DNA of 64,000 bases from Diphasiastrum complanatum (GCA_029204225.1 CM055095.1:19675450-19739449), one strand, 5' to 3'. Positions 1 through 12,044 are shown, counted from the stretch's first letter. The notes: generated by a model from the sequence alone, not told the origin. Numbers and translations are program-made.

Positions 1-1750
1 AGTATTTGATCCTTTTTAAAGTGCAAAAATAGCTTTCAATATTGATGGAGATGAAGGTAGTAATGCATCCAATTTCTCTTGTGAATTGAGTAGATCCAAT
101 TAAGATTTGTAAGTTAAATCTCTTCATGTGGTATCAAAGCCTTGTTCAAGAGGTTGTGTTTGATTCATTTTAAAGTCCAAAAATATCATCTTTTGAGAGA
201 AAAAGCTAATCGCAGTGAGACAAATTCTAATAAGTGGTAGCATTGAAAATTTGGAATCCATTATTGAAAATATACTTTAGTTGTCTTTATCAGATGTGTG
301 AATATGTGCAAGACTAGAGAGCAAATCATTTCTTTGATTTGGTCCCAAATTAACATGTATAGACATTTTGATCATCTTTCTTGTGCTAGGTGCTAGGTGT
401 CAACAAAGCTTTAAGGATTTCAAATCTATTGGTAGATTTGAGTTTAAATCATCAGATCCATTATTTTATCTATTATTTTAGTGCCAAAAAAATATTCTTT
501 TAGTTCTTATTTAAAATCAAAATGTAAAAAAAAAATGTCAAAGTATTTGTAAAAGTCAAAATTTTTATTTTTTGTGTAGAATTGACTAGCCTAAGTTGTA
601 TGAAGCTCAAAGTGCTTCTAGTTAACATTTATTTGTGAGATTGTGATAGTCAAGTTGAAATCATAGTAAAGTCCTAGAACAGGGAAGAATCCAATTTTTG
701 AGTTTACAACTTGAGTGAGGTCTTTGTAAATCTCTAGTTGAGAGTTGCTTTTAATTTTTTGTTGTTGGAAAGAGGAAATGAAATGTCGATTCAATAATTT
801 GAAGTCTATAAACGAACTATTGAGTGTAGTGGAATGAGCCTTCTTTCCTAATGCATGACTACGCCTATCAGTAATTGAATAAATCTATAATGACAAAAGT
901 CATGTTCAATCTTTTAGCAGCAACTTTGAAATCATTAGCACTAAAGTGATTTCATAGCCAAACAATCATGTTTGAATATTGCAATGTTGAAGTATTCAAC
1001 AAATCAAACGAAAAAATAAGAGATTTATCAGTTACAAATAACTATAGAGAAGCATACATTCTGACATGATACTGAACAAAATAAGAAGATAGATTGATTT
1101 AGTAAGTAGCATGTTCAAATCAAATGATGAGAACACAAAACAATAGTGGATGAAAACCGCATACTCTAAGCTATCTCTGAGTAACTGAAAAACTTTGTTT
1201 GATGCACTTCCACTAATAAGCAGCAAGCGCAAATAGCAATACTCTAATAGACCTCTGGAAAAAAAAAATTCTAGAGACTGAGCTGAGCTAGAGACTAAAC
1301 TATGTGAGTCTTTAATGATCAACTATTTTTACTAAGCAATTAACATGTATCCAATAGGACAGCTAATCAGGTTGCAATTGCATTCGTCAAATGGCTGTAA
1401 TGCGCTAGCATCCATCCAGTTAGGACTTCCTAGAAATTTACTTGCGAAGCAAGTAGGACAAGTCTTTAGCTTCATATCAAGTGAAACAATAATTGTTGTT
1501 CTTCGACATGGTCAACTTCTTTAACTTTCATCGGCGTCGGCGTCGTCGATAAGTCATATGTTTGCCGATATGTTGGAGCCACATGTTGAGCGATTTCTCA
1601 GTATCTCTACAAACTTTGTAACAACATGAATAAAATTGCAAAACTGGATAATAAAGTGGATGAAGATTAAAAATCGATTATTTGGATGAATTACTCCGAT
1701 AGTAAAATAATCCAACAATTCCCCTTAATCTGAATCCATGAATGCTTTGA
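1..1750. other. Spacer with no recognisable gene; one primer-binding-site-like motif
   Basis: AT-rich sequence without a convincing coding region. The only recognisable signal is a plus-strand TGGTATCAAAGCC at 129-141, which resembles the initiator tRNA-Met primer-binding site of plant LTR retrotransposons. It suggests that the first ~128 bases could be the end of an LTR and the following bases an untranslated leader, but no gag follows. Short ORFs here have no domain features. Confidence 0.4.
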
Positions 1751-1754
1751 CCTT

Positions 1755-2700
1755 CAAACTTAGTTTTGCACAAATCTTTCTGTGTGCATGTAAGCTTAGT
1801 GCTTTAATAAAAATATATTTTGTCATATCTTGTGTTCGACAATACTCATTTGACAGTACTGCAAGTTCACCTCTTTGTCGAGAACTTGCTTCTGAAATAG
1901 TGATACTTAATTTCGATGTGCTTACTCCTAGAATGAAATCTAGGGCTGGTTGATTACGCAATAGCACTTTCATTATGACAAAATAAAGTTGTCAGAGCAT
2001 ATTGTTTCAAACAAACATCTGAAAGTAAGTTTCTCAACCATACTACTTCCTTTGTAACTTGAGAGACTGCGATATACTCTGATTCAGTAGAAGATAGAGC
2101 TATTGAAGTTTGCTTGTGATTGTTCCATGAAATAGGACCATTATTGAGATACAATTTAAATCCAGAAGTGGATTTACGAGTGTCTACATCTCTTGCCCAA
2201 CTTGCATATGAATAACCATTGAGAATATTGAGAGTGTCATTGTTGACTGCTCCATAACAAATGCAAAAGTCCGTAGTAGCTCGAATATATCTCAAAACTC
2301 TGATAAGAGCCTTCCAATGTGTAATACTAGGATTATTCATGAACTGACTTAAGAAACTAAATACAAAAGCTATAGAGATCCTATTATCGAATGATAAGGA
2401 TACTCACGCATCTACTCCTCGGTCATCTGAGAACATTGGTCCTTTGACAATTAGAGTCCTGGGTCCATCAGTTAGTTAGCTAATTTGCAATCCATCAGAT
2501 TATATCTGATCAACAACTTGTGAATGTATCTTTGCTGAGTAATGTAAATCAATTTTTGTTTTTTGTCTCTTTGGATTTGAATACCTGGACAATAATGAGC
2601 TTCGCCCAGATCAGTCATGTCGAATTTTGCTCTGGCATATCTCCCGATAGGTAAACTTTTATATGTTATCTTTTGAGATATATTTTGAATCAACATTTGA
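1755..2700 (-). pseudogene. Decayed Copia polyprotein fragment: end of RT plus RNase H
   Basis: The minus strand encodes the last part of a Ty1/Copia polyprotein. 2472-2696 carries the stretch after the RT active site (FDMTDLGEAHYCPGIQI, then an ITQQRYIHKLL-type segment). 1954-2340 carries RNase H: the WKALIRVLRYIRAT lead-in, a SYASWARD block (degenerate form of the usual DADWAGD), STSGFKLYL, ISWNNHKQTSIALSSTES with the catalytic-region ESEY, and VWLRNLL. A frameshift near 1960 moves the terminal block (HIEIKYHYF, then IFIKALS) to another frame, ending around 1755. No LTR, gag, protease or integrase is visible next to it. It is an old truncated insertion and cannot be functional. Confidence 0.85.
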
Positions 2701-3207
2701 TCTGAAGTATGGAAAAGGTCATATATTCATCAAGTGAAGAAATATCTTAACATTTGACCTAACGAATATCCACGACACAAAAATATTCTTTTCTAAGGAA
2801 TGAATAACTCTCGAAACTAGGCTATTTGTTCATGAGGATCGACTCCATTTCATTCAAAATAAGTCAGGACTGTACCAATTAAACAACTTTTAAGTGCTAT
2901 CTCCTTGGGGAATGACATAAATACTACTTAAATTTAGCAAATCTAGGTTGGCATAGCACAACACTTTGTCATTCTACATCGTTAATTTCTATTTTCACTC
3001 TCACACTTTTTGTTTACATTTTCACTCTAGTTCACACTCGTTTATGCTCGTTCATAGTGCTCTTGTATTCGTGAAACATTTTTGCTTTCATTTTCAACCT
3101 TGCACAACCAACAAACCACGGATGCGTGTACCAGCACAAGGGTGAGTTGGAAGGTTCGAGCTTCCATTCGACTTGCCACCATTTAGTCCCTGCTAGATCG
3201 TTGTAGA

Positions 3208-3633
3208 TTGGGTGATTCGAAAGTGGATCCTTCCATCATTTTATCAAAGATCAGCACTGAATTTGTGAACTCCATTCACACAATGACTGATGCTGATTTC
3301 AAGGTTACTCTGCGTAATGCCACATTCAAAATCAATGAAGCTGTGTTCTTTGTAGCTCTTGGACTACCAACAGATGGCGTAGTCAATTCAACGTCCAAGG
3401 ACTTAATTAAGGACACGAAGTATTTTTTGGAAAATTGCTTTGTACCAAATAAAGGGTACAAAATCACAATGGTGAAGGATGTCCAGCTCAAGTTCTTGTG
3501 CAAGTATGCAAACCAAGTTCTGTTTATAACTGATGCTGAAACAAGTTTTGGCCTCAATATGCCAAATATGGAAATATTGCAAAATGTGATGAAACTTTTG
3601 AAACATCCACGATTACAAGAAAAAGATGAGTGA
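3208..3633 (+). CDS. Unrecognised ORF, 141 codons, retroelement-associated
   Basis: An open frame starting MGDSKVDPSI that I do not recognise. It has no signal peptide, membrane segment or zinc-binding motif. A central segment (FKINEAVFFVALGLPTDG) has the look of a folded domain and resembles in style the plant-mobile-domain proteins found in plant repeats, but that is only an impression. Its last ~13 codons read into a sequence that recurs inverted at about 10.1 kb, and the 58 bases at 3539-3596 recur inverted inside the LTR of the neighbouring Copia (9098-9155). The ORF is therefore probably a mosaic of repeat sequence rather than a host gene. The natural protein may have ended elsewhere. 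Confidence 0.3.
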   Translation: MGDSKVDPSIILSKISTEFVNSIHTMTDADFKVTLRNATFKINEAVFFVALGLPTDGVVNSTSKDLIKDTKYFLENCFVPNKGYKITMVKDVQLKFLCKYANQVLFITDAETSFGLNMPNMEILQNVMKLLKHPRLQEKDE

Positions 3634-4279
3634 ACCAAAGGTGAAAAAGAAACATTCCAAAAATGATGATTCTTTGACTGGATCAACCCTCGACACAACT
3701 TGATACAAGTTGGCCGAGTGACTTAGAAAAAGTGAAGAAAGTTTTGACTAGAAGTTTTTTTGGTCAGAACAAACCAAAGGATCTAATGAATCACAAAACT
3801 CGACAAAGGCATTCAAAAAAGGAAAAATTGAAAGTGTCAAAGCCTAAGGTTGAAAAGTATGCATCTGATTACGGCCGAAATGCAAAGAAGTTGTTCGACA
3901 AGACATTGCTTTAAAGAAAAAGAATACATGAGGCAGAATCTAAGAAGAAAGTTTCTTTTCAAGAGGACAACATTATTAAGCCTTCTAAATTGTCACAGAC
4001 TATTGTTGATCCTAAGCCTCAAAGTTCGAGAAGGTAGATTACAACATTGTTGATGATATTGGAGCTTTACAAGCGAACATAACTTTCAAAAAATCGATGT
4101 CTGATAACAATTATTAGAGAAAACAACTTCTAATTTTGACACAACCTAAAAGGAGATGGAAAACAAGCTACTAGAGATGACATTATTATGAGTGGATCTG
4201 GGAGACTTGGGAGCTCCTAAAATTGAAGTGACTATCAAAGGTTGTCTCATTGAAAAGGTACCAGTAGATTCATGATTAA
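3597..4279 (+). pseudogene. Gypsy gag C-terminal region and start of protease (fragment)
   Basis: This stretch encodes, in broken frames, a lysine-rich gag tail (3732-3914: FFGQNKPKDL, KKEKLKVSKPKVEKY, GRNAKKLFDKTLL). Near 4225-4275 it ends in a segment reading VTIKGCLIEKVPVDS, the typical start of a Gypsy aspartic protease. The protease is cut by the start of the Copia LTR at 4280. A close copy of about 3597-4011 lies inverted at 9733-10137, on the other side of the Copia element, with point differences such as LTRSFF versus STRSFF. Several stops and a frameshift make it non-functional. The assignment rests on the protease-like ending and on the gag-like sequence upstream of the inverted copy. 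Confidence 0.6.
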
Positions 4280-4539
4280 GATAGAATGCGAGTTTGAGTA
4301 GATTCAATTTGAATAAGTTGGGTACATTGAATCTAGACCCAAAATTGGTAGGGTTAGCATTTTGGTGGGAAAGCCAAGTGGCCAAATAGGGTTTGGACCT
4401 GTTATAAAAGGATGTAACTCGTGGAGAGAGTCATCTTCTCTCTTCTCTATCTCATTTTCATGCTTATACATGGTTCTCTTGGGTTCTACTATCCATTGGT
4501 GCACTATTTTGGTGATTGCTTGCAATTCTATCTTTCACA
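4280..4539 (+). repeat. 5' LTR of Copia element (truncated, internally deleted)
   Basis: It matches the 3' LTR segments 9233-9484 and 9725-9732 with about three mismatches. It ends in CTTTCACA directly before the primer-binding site. It contains a TATA box (TATAAAAG, 4403-4410) followed by a pyrimidine-rich tract. Compared with the 3' copy it lacks the first ~151 bases and 240 internal bases, the latter joined at a short AT microhomology. Confidence 0.88.
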
Positions 4540-5139
4540 TGGTATCAGAGCTTGTGTTTCAGGTTATGAAGGAGGAAATTAGATCTATCAATGATTTGGT
4601 GAAGATATCAAGTCTAGAGCATGCTAGAGAGGATTCTACACCAAAATCGGATTTTTTGCTTTTGTAGATTGGATCTTTTGTAGATCAAAACACTAAATAG
4701 GTCAATATACTTGTTCAATTCCATTTTTTGAATTCACATGCTAGATTTGGCCGATTTTTGGATTATTGGTTCAGCCTAAGTGGTGGCTTATAGATAGCAT
4801 ATCAAATTTTCAGCATTTGCATGTAGATTTGGAATAGTCAATTTTTTGTGATTTTGTCAAAACCCTAATTTTGATTGGATCTCTAGATAGTGAGGTTGCT
4901 GTACTTCATTTGAGTGTGTTTCAATCTTAGGAAGTGGCAAAAGTCATTAGATTGAGGATAGATCATAGGTTGATCAAGATTCCATGATTCTATGTGTTGA
5001 TTTACTTGGATAAGTGCTAGAAGAGAATTTGTGAGATAGTTTCAAATCTTGGTGATTTCTTTTGAAAGCATTTGTTGTTGTTCAAAGGAGTGCTTTGTGC
5101 ATTGAAACAGGTTGAAAGAGAAGTTCAGGTCATTGCTAC
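4540..5139 (+). other. Primer-binding site and untranslated leader of Copia element
   Basis: TGGTATCAGAGC at 4540-4551 immediately follows the LTR and is complementary to the 3' end of initiator tRNA-Met, the usual primer of plant Copia elements. The following ~590 bases hold no gag-like ORF and run to the first gag ATG at 5140. Packaging signals would be expected here, but none can be recognised by eye. Confidence 0.8.
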
Positions 5140-8100
5140 ATGGCAACCTCAATTGGAGTCATGTTGGAAGCCAATGATAGGCTTACCTCAAGTAACTATT
5201 CATTATGGAAAGTGAGGATGGAGTCACTTCTTCAGATGAATGATGTTTTGGATATTGTTGTAGGCTTGGAGGAGAGACCAGCAATACAACAAGATCAATT
5301 GAGGTATGACAAGAGGGCCAAGAAGGCTCTACCCATGATAAAGATGAATGTTACCAATGAACTTCTCAAGGAAGTTGGTAAGTGCACATCATCTTTGGAA
5401 GCTTGGAATTCAATTTTATGAATCCAAGTCTACTTCTAGAGTGTTGAGTCTAAGAAGGCAAAGCTTTTCTTGTTTGCAAAAGAATGAAGAAAGTCCAAGT
5501 ACTTTTGTTTTGAGAATGAAAGCATTGAATGATGAGTTAGCTTGCATAGATGAAAGCATTAAGGAAGGAGAGCTTATTCAAGTGATTCTTAATGGCTTGT
5601 TGGATTCTCATGCTAACATTGTTCAAAGTATTGCTATTCAAAAGACTTTGCCAAGTCTGATGGATTTTCAAGAGATCTTGACCAATGAGGAATATAGGCA
5701 TCAAGCAAGAGGTGGATCTACATTGACACTTCAAGAGGATGCTATGTTCACAAAGGGCAAATTCAAGGGCAAAACCAAAAGCAAGTGGTCTAAAGGGCAA
5801 GATCAAGTGGATGCTTCTTCAAGTGGCAAAAAGAAGGATAGATCAAAGCTCAAGTGCTTCTATTGTGGCATCAAAGGACACTTTGCAAGTGAGTGCTACA
5901 AGAAGAAGAGAGATCAAGGAGACAAGCAAGGTAATCTTACTCTTGATGAGGATGGTTTGGATGTGCAAGATGCAAATGATGATGCTTTTGTGATGTCTTC
6001 ATGTATGCTTGCTAATGATGGAGATCTAGATCCTTGGTGGATTGATAGTGGAGCAAGTTCACACATGACCTTTCACAAAGAGTACTTCACTTCTTTGTTG
6101 GCATACGGAGATGACAAGAGGGTGATCTACACGGCCAATGATGGTGAGTGTGCAATCAAAGGGATTGGCACAATTCCTATTTCTCTCTCTACAAATAGGA
6201 ATGTTCATTTGGAGGATGTCTTGTCTATTCCATCTATTACCAAGAATTTGCTTAGTGTGAGTCAAATGCTAAGTAAGGGCCTCAAGGTGGAGTTTGATGG
6301 AGATGCTTGTTTGATCAAAAGGAAGGATGTCTTGATTGGAAAAGGTAAAAGGCAAGGGAAGTTGTTCAAACTTGATGCTTGTGTTATTGCTAACCAAGTT
6401 GGATGTGTTGCAAGGGAGCAAATTTCTAATCAAGAGGTTTGGCACAAAAGGATGGGACACCTCAACTTCAAGTCATTGGAGGTAATGGCAAGGAAGAAGG
6501 TTGTGATTGGTCTTCCAAGTTCCTTAAGTAATGACAAGCATGTTTGTGAGTCTTGTGCTTTGTCTAAGTCACATAGACTACCTTATACTAGATCTATTTC
6601 TAGATCTACAAAGCCTTTTCAACTTGTACATTTGGATATTCATGGATTTACTACAATTAGCAATAGTGGAGCTAAGATGTATGTAACATTCATTGATGAT
6701 TTTTAGTAGCTTTTGTTGGATCTATCTACTAAAGAGCAAGGATGAAGTGTATGATGTCTTTGTCAAGTTCAAGAATGCAAGGGAGAACCAATTCTCCACA
6801 AAGATCAAGTGCTTGAGAGGTGACAATGGTGGTGAGTACGTATCTAACAAGTTCAAGGCCTGTTGTGATGAGCATAGGATCAAGAGGGAGTATACAACAT
6901 CAAGGACTCCACAACAAAATGGAGTGGCTGAAAGGAAGAATAGGACTTTATGTGAAAGTGCTAAAGCTATGAGGTTAAGTGCTAATCTTGACAAATCATT
7001 TTGGGATCAAGCTTTGTTGTGTGCCAATTTCTTGTGCAATAGGTGGTCGAGTGCTATTTTGGATGGAAGGACACCTTTTGAGATGCTATTCAAGAGGAGG
7101 CCGAGTGTCAACTTTCTAAGAACCTTTGGATGCACATGCTATGTCAACATTACTCTTGATGATAGGACCAAGGAGGATCCATCTTCAAGAAGAGATATTT
7201 TTGTTGGATATAGTGAGGTGAGTAAAGCCTACAAGGTTTACATTCCTTCTACTAACAAAGTGATTGTTGGTAGAGATGTCATTTTTTATGAGGGGAACAT
7301 TCCAAAGGTGTCTTCAAGCATGATTGATGGTAGAGTAGATGGTTCTAACATTCTTGATGTTGATGAGAAGGATCCTACTTTGGATGGTGGTGATGATGGA
7401 CCTTCATCAAGTCAAAAGCCAAGGAGAACATCAAGAGAAAGACAAGTACCTTCAAGGCTCACATATGATCAAAAGGGTAAGCAAGTAGTTTCTGAAAATT
7501 ATGTTGCTTTCCTAACCTCTTTGGATGAGCCTACAAGTGTAGATCAAGCAAGGAAAGAACAGGAGTGGATCCAAGCAATGGATCTTGAGTATCAAGCTCT
7601 TATGAAGAATGGAACATGGAGATTGGTGGAGTTGCCTAAGGACAAGAAAGCTATTGGATGCAAATGGATCTTCAAGGTGAAGACAAACCAAGATGGATTT
7701 ATGAACAAGTACAAAGCAAGGTTAGTGGCAAAAGGATATGCTCAACAACAAGGAATTGACTATGATGAGACCTTTGCACCCGTGGCAAAGATGGTAAGCA
7801 TTCGAGTCATCATTCCACTTGCTACACTTTATGGATGGGATCTATGGCAAATGGACATTTCAAATGCATTCTTGAATGGTGATCTTGAGGAGGAAGTATA
7901 CATGGAGCAACCCGAGAGCTACATCTCATCAACAAAGCCAAATCATGTGTGTCTTCTACAAAAGAGTTTGTATGGCATTAAGCAAGCACCAAGGAGTTGG
8001 TATGCTAAGCTTAACACTTTTTTGCTCTCTCAAGGCTTTGTTATGAGTGAGTATGATCATTCACTTTATTATAGGTTTGCTGGAAATGATGTTACCATCT

Positions 8101-9086
8101 TGCTAATCTATGTGGATGATATCATCTTGAGTGGTGGAGACAATCAAGATGTGGAGGATATCAAGAATGCTCTTAAGAAGGAGTTTGAGGTGCATGATCT
8201 TGGTAATTTGCATTACATTTTAGGAATAGAAGTCATTAGATCTTTTCAATCTACTTTCATTTGTCAAGAGAAGTATGCTAATTCTATTCTAGAAAGATTT
8301 CATATGGTAGATGCAAAAGCTATTGATACACCTATGGAGTCTCATGTAAAGCTTACTATAAGAGGTAATGAAAGATCCTTCAAGGACATTACTCTCTATA
8401 GAAAGCTAGTTGGTTCACTCATCTATCTAACCATTACTAGACCTGATCTAAGCTATTGTGTTGGAATATTGAGTCAATTCATGCAAGATCCTAGTGAGGA
8501 GCATTGGAAGCTAGGAAAGCGAGTTTTGAGGTACATCATTGGAACTCAAGTTTTTGGCATATTGTATGAGGGATCATCACCTAATCTTTTTGGATTTACA
8601 GATTCGGACTATGCTGGAGATGAAATGGATAGGAAATCCATTAGTTCTTATTGTATTTTCATAGGTGATGGAGCTATATCATGGATGTCAAAGAAACAAG
8701 CCACTATCTCATTGTCATCTAGTGAGGCCGAGTACAAAGCTCTTACACATTGCACAAAGGAGATGGTATGGATCAAAAGGATGATCAAGGATCTTCACTT
8801 GCTGGATTTTTCAGAGAGCCCAATCATCTTTTGTGACAATAAATCAGCCCAAAGAATGGCATCCAATCCTATCTTTCATGCTAGGAGCAAGCATATTGAG
8901 ATACAATATCATTTTGTGAGGGAGCGAGTCATTGCAAAGGAGGTGGAGCTTCAACATGTGTCTTCAAGGGAATGTGTAGCTGATATCTTCACCAAAGCAT
9001 TGGGAAAAGACTTGTTCATGAAGCATAGGACTTCACTTGGAGTATTATCAAAGTCTATGCTAAAACTAGTTGAAGAGGGAGTGTGA
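5140..9086 (+). pseudogene. Copia gag-pol polyprotein with two frameshifts
   Basis: In a single original frame this encodes gag, protease, integrase, reverse transcriptase and RNase H, the full set for copying and integrating the element. Gag starts at ATG 5140 (SSNYSLWKVRMESLL). A zinc knuckle of CX2CX4HX4C type (CFYCGIKGHFASEC) lies at 5855-5896. Protease WWIDSGASSHM is at about 6034-6070. The GAG-pre/integrase block begins VWHKRMGHLN at about 6438. Integrase has VHLD, RGDNGGEY and NGVAERKNR, so its D, D and E are present. RT carries YVDDIIL near 8110, and RNase H carries TDSDYAGD and SSSEAEY. Frame breaks occur at about 5415 (two bases apparently missing) and about 6700 (one extra T in a T-run just after the integrase FIDDF). 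The gag resembles those at 21.2 kb and 59.1 kb (minus), so the three elements belong to one lineage. It would need both frames corrected to be active. Confidence 0.93.
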
Positions 9087-9732
9087 AAGATTCAACTAGT
9101 TTCATCACATTTTGCAATATTTCCATATTTGGCATATTGAGGCCAAAACTTGTTTTAGACTTATAGGTTGGCTTTTTAAAGTTCATTAGTCTAAATTTCA
9201 TTTGAATAGACACTTTTTGAAAGTGTGGGAATGATAGAATGCGAGTTTGAGTAGATTCAATTTGAATAAGTTGATTACATTGAATCTAGACCCAAAATTG
9301 GTAGGGTTAGCATTTTGGTGGGAAAGCCAAGTGGCCAAATAGGGTTTGGACCTGCTATAAAAGGATGTAACTCGTGGAGAGAGTCATCTTCTCTCTTCTC
9401 TATCTCATTTTCATGCTTATACATGGTTCTCTTGGGTTCTACTATCCATTGGTGCACTATTTTGGTGATTGCTTGCAATTCTATGTGTAGAATGATCTAT
9501 ATTTGCTATTTTTGGATCCACACGTGTGAAATACAGTAGATTGCTGGTTTTGTATGGACAGCAACAGTACATAATCATTTCATTCAAGTTTGATCAAGTT
9601 CTATTAGTGTTTGCATCTCAAATTGTGTGTAGATGTTGATTTTTCTACATTGGTGAAATTGGTAGTGTATTTCTCTTTCTAACCAAAGATCATTCAAGTA
9701 GATTGGATCTTAAGGATCTGAAATCTTTCACA
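9082..9732 (+). repeat. 3' LTR of Copia element, 651 bp
   Basis: It begins TGTGAAAGAT right after the polypurine tract and ends ATCTTTCACA, a perfect 10-base terminal inverted repeat of the TG...CA kind expected for an LTR. A TATA box (TATAAAAG) lies at 9356-9363. The internal segment 9485-9724 is absent from the 5' LTR and contains a palindromic G-box-like CACACGTGTG near 9517. The segment 9098-9155 is shared, inverted, with 3539-3596. Confidence 0.88.
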
Positions 9733-10600
9733 TCTGTGACAATTTAGAAGGCTTAATAATGTTGTCCTCTTGAAAAGAAACTTTCCTCTTAGATTTTGCT
9801 TCATGTATTCTTTTTCTTTAAAGCAATGTCTTGTCGAACAACTTCTTTGCATTTCGGCCGTAATCAGATGCATACTTTTCAACCTTAGGCTTTGACACTT
9901 TCAATTTTTCCTTCTTTGAATGCCTTGGTCGAGTTTTGTAACTCATTAGATCCTTTGGTTTGTTTTGACCAAAAAAACTTCTAGTCGAAACTTTCTTCAC
10001 TTTTTCTAAGTCACTCGGCCAACTTGTATCAAGTTGTGTCGAGGGTTGATCCAGTCAAAGAATCATCATTTTCGGAATGTTTCTTTTTCACCTTTGGTTC
10101 ACTCATCTTTTTCTTGCAATCGTGGATGTTTCAAAAATTTTTGCTGATTCTATAACATCAGACAAATAGTCCATTTGGCCTTAGTCAATCTCCCAAATAC
10201 CATTTAATTTGCATTGCCATAGGATATTCTCCCACTAGCTTCCAGATAAGATTTTGAACTTTTCGAGCATATTTTTGTTGAGATTTTTTTTCTTTCTTTT
10301 GCGTCAAATTCAGTCGAGAATATTCAATCTCTCATAACTGCTCAAAAAAAGCTTCCTTAAGTTGCTCCCAAGTCGTAATCGCAGTTTTGTCCATATGACT
10401 ATATCAAATCCTTGTTTGCTTTTGCAAAAGACCTAGAAATGTTCAAAGTTTGTCTATGGTAGTTCCATCGTTGTTGGATACTGCAATGAATTCGAATTGA
10501 GAAATGTAACTGTCAGAATCATCCAAAGATGTGCCTTTGGGATGATCATACTTAACCAGAAGTAAATCTTGGTGCATGAGTCTCCATATCTGGCAAAGGA
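9733..10600 (-). pseudogene. Gypsy gag fragment (minus strand)
   Basis: Read on the minus strand from about 10600 down, broken frames give a retrotransposon gag core (SLDDSDSYISQFEF, then TTWEQLKEAFFEQL), followed after about 10137 by the lysine-rich tail also present at 3597-4011 on the plus strand. It stops at 9733, exactly where the Copia 3' LTR ends. Stops and frameshifts are frequent. Together with 3597-4279 it means that two copies of one Gypsy gag face each other across the Copia element. Confidence 0.65.
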
Positions 10601-10610
10601 ATATTTGGTA

Positions 10611-10670
10611 CAAGTATATCTAGAGTAGTTGTATTAGGAGCAAGTATATCTAGAGTAGTTGTATTAGGAG
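10611..10670. repeat. Two perfect tandem copies of a 30-bp unit
   Basis: The unit starting CAAGTATATCTAGAG occupies 10611-10640 and 10641-10670 without mismatch. Thirty bases keep a reading frame. It lies just upstream (minus strand) of the gag fragment and probably arose by slippage. Confidence 0.9.
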
Positions 10671-12030
10671 CAACTAGATCAAAATTATCTATATCACGAT
10701 TATTATAAAGCTATTCAAAAAAGTGTTCAGCTTCTTGATATGAACTAATTGATGATCAACCCCTTTGAATTGCTTCTTCAACTCCCATGAAAACTTTTTC
10801 ACATATTTTTTGATAATGCTCTAACCACTCTCAACTCTGTCACTACTTTCTACGCTTAATATTGACTGCTTAGAAACAATGTTTCTCACATTCAAATATT
10901 TGAATTGTCTAAGTATGCTCGATTTGTCAAACATATTCACTAGTAAACTATACCATCGACAATCTTAAGATGGAGTTCAATGACAAATTGGATCTCACTA
11001 CGTCTTTCGAATAGGTACTAGAACTTAATTTCGAATCAAAGACTTGGAACTCGATCAATAATCGATGCACATGATTTGTTGACTTCAGACTCTTGTTATC
11101 ATAGATTTCATATATTTCTTCATATTCGTTCTTTAAATTATACTTGTTCTTCATAAGTATTCGAATATGATCAAATATGGTCGAATATGTTGTTTTATTC
11201 GAGTAATGGCTTTCATTAGAATATTATAGTGCAATTTCATTTGAAAAGGATGAGCACTATGAGAGGCAAAAATGCAAGTTTAGTAACAGTCCCACACATG
11301 TGAAATAGGTCAGCTCAGCTCGCTCTCCTTCATGTAAATACTCCAACTTGGAGATCATTTGTCCGTGAATCAAGGAAGAGCAAAAGTGAAATTTGCATCA
11401 AGCTTGCAATTCTCTCAATTGTCTACTTTTTTTTTTTTTGTGATCCATTGCTTTAATCTTTGTTAATGCTTTGTGCGCAAACCTTTGTCCATATAGTAGG
11501 CCACTCTTCACACCCATTAGAGGAATTTTGAATCCAAAAAAGACCCTATAAGAAATGCCACATAGATTGACAAAGTTTATTTATGTAAATTACCAAAATA
11601 AATTCATTTCTTCCCTCATGTTTTCTTATTTTTTTCCGCACTATTTTCGATGCTTAAGGTTTGTGATTGGATCATCAAATCTAACTTTTTGATCTGAGTT
11701 TCAACTATCTAAAAAATGATATTTCAGGTTTGTTTAGAGATCAAAAATGTCGTTAGAGAGAAAGATCTTGTGTGGAATGTAATGGTCAAATTTTCTCATT
11801 TTGAGTGTAGAATTGGCAAGCAAGGTGTCAATAACTCAAATTGATTCTATTCAAATTTTCTTTGTGAGAGCATAAGGGTCATGTTGAGATACATTTCATG
11901 TGTCTCGAATAGGGAGGAATCCTATTTTGATTTTGCAACTTGAAGAGAGTTCTTTGCGATTTTGAGTGCTACCTTGCTATACTGGTACTAGTAGAACCTT
12001 CGTTGTTTTTGAGCTTTGGTTTATTGAGTT
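10671..12030. other. Spacer without recognisable genes
   Basis: AT-rich sequence with only short ORFs (for example 10948-11154 minus, 68 codons, no recognised features). It may include the 5' part of the minus-strand Gypsy gag region, but I cannot support a boundary. Confidence 0.4.
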
Positions 12031-12044
12031 ACCTCTACAACCTT

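Larger units (their letters stand above)
4280..9732 (+). mobile_element. Near-complete, young Ty1/Copia retrotransposon
   Basis: The order is 5' LTR (4280-4539, shortened), primer-binding site TGGTATCAGAG at 4540, leader, one polyprotein region with gag, protease, integrase, RT and RNase H (5140-9086), polypurine tract GAAGAGGGAG (9072-9081), and 3' LTR (9082-9732). The shared 260 bases of the two LTRs differ at only about three positions, implying recent insertion. All catalytic motifs of the polyprotein are present, but two frameshifts break it. The 5' LTR lacks its outermost ~151 bases and an internal 240 bases compared with the 3' LTR. No target-site duplication can be shown, because the left end is deleted into a Gypsy fragment. 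Confidence 0.88.

Noticed and set aside
4540-4556. TGGTATCAGAGC motifs (here and at 20444, 30393, 52334, 60458 and others) as tRNA gene pieces.
   Set aside because: They match only the tRNA 3' end and sit directly after LTRs, so they are primer-binding sites. No cloverleaf or A/B boxes were seen.
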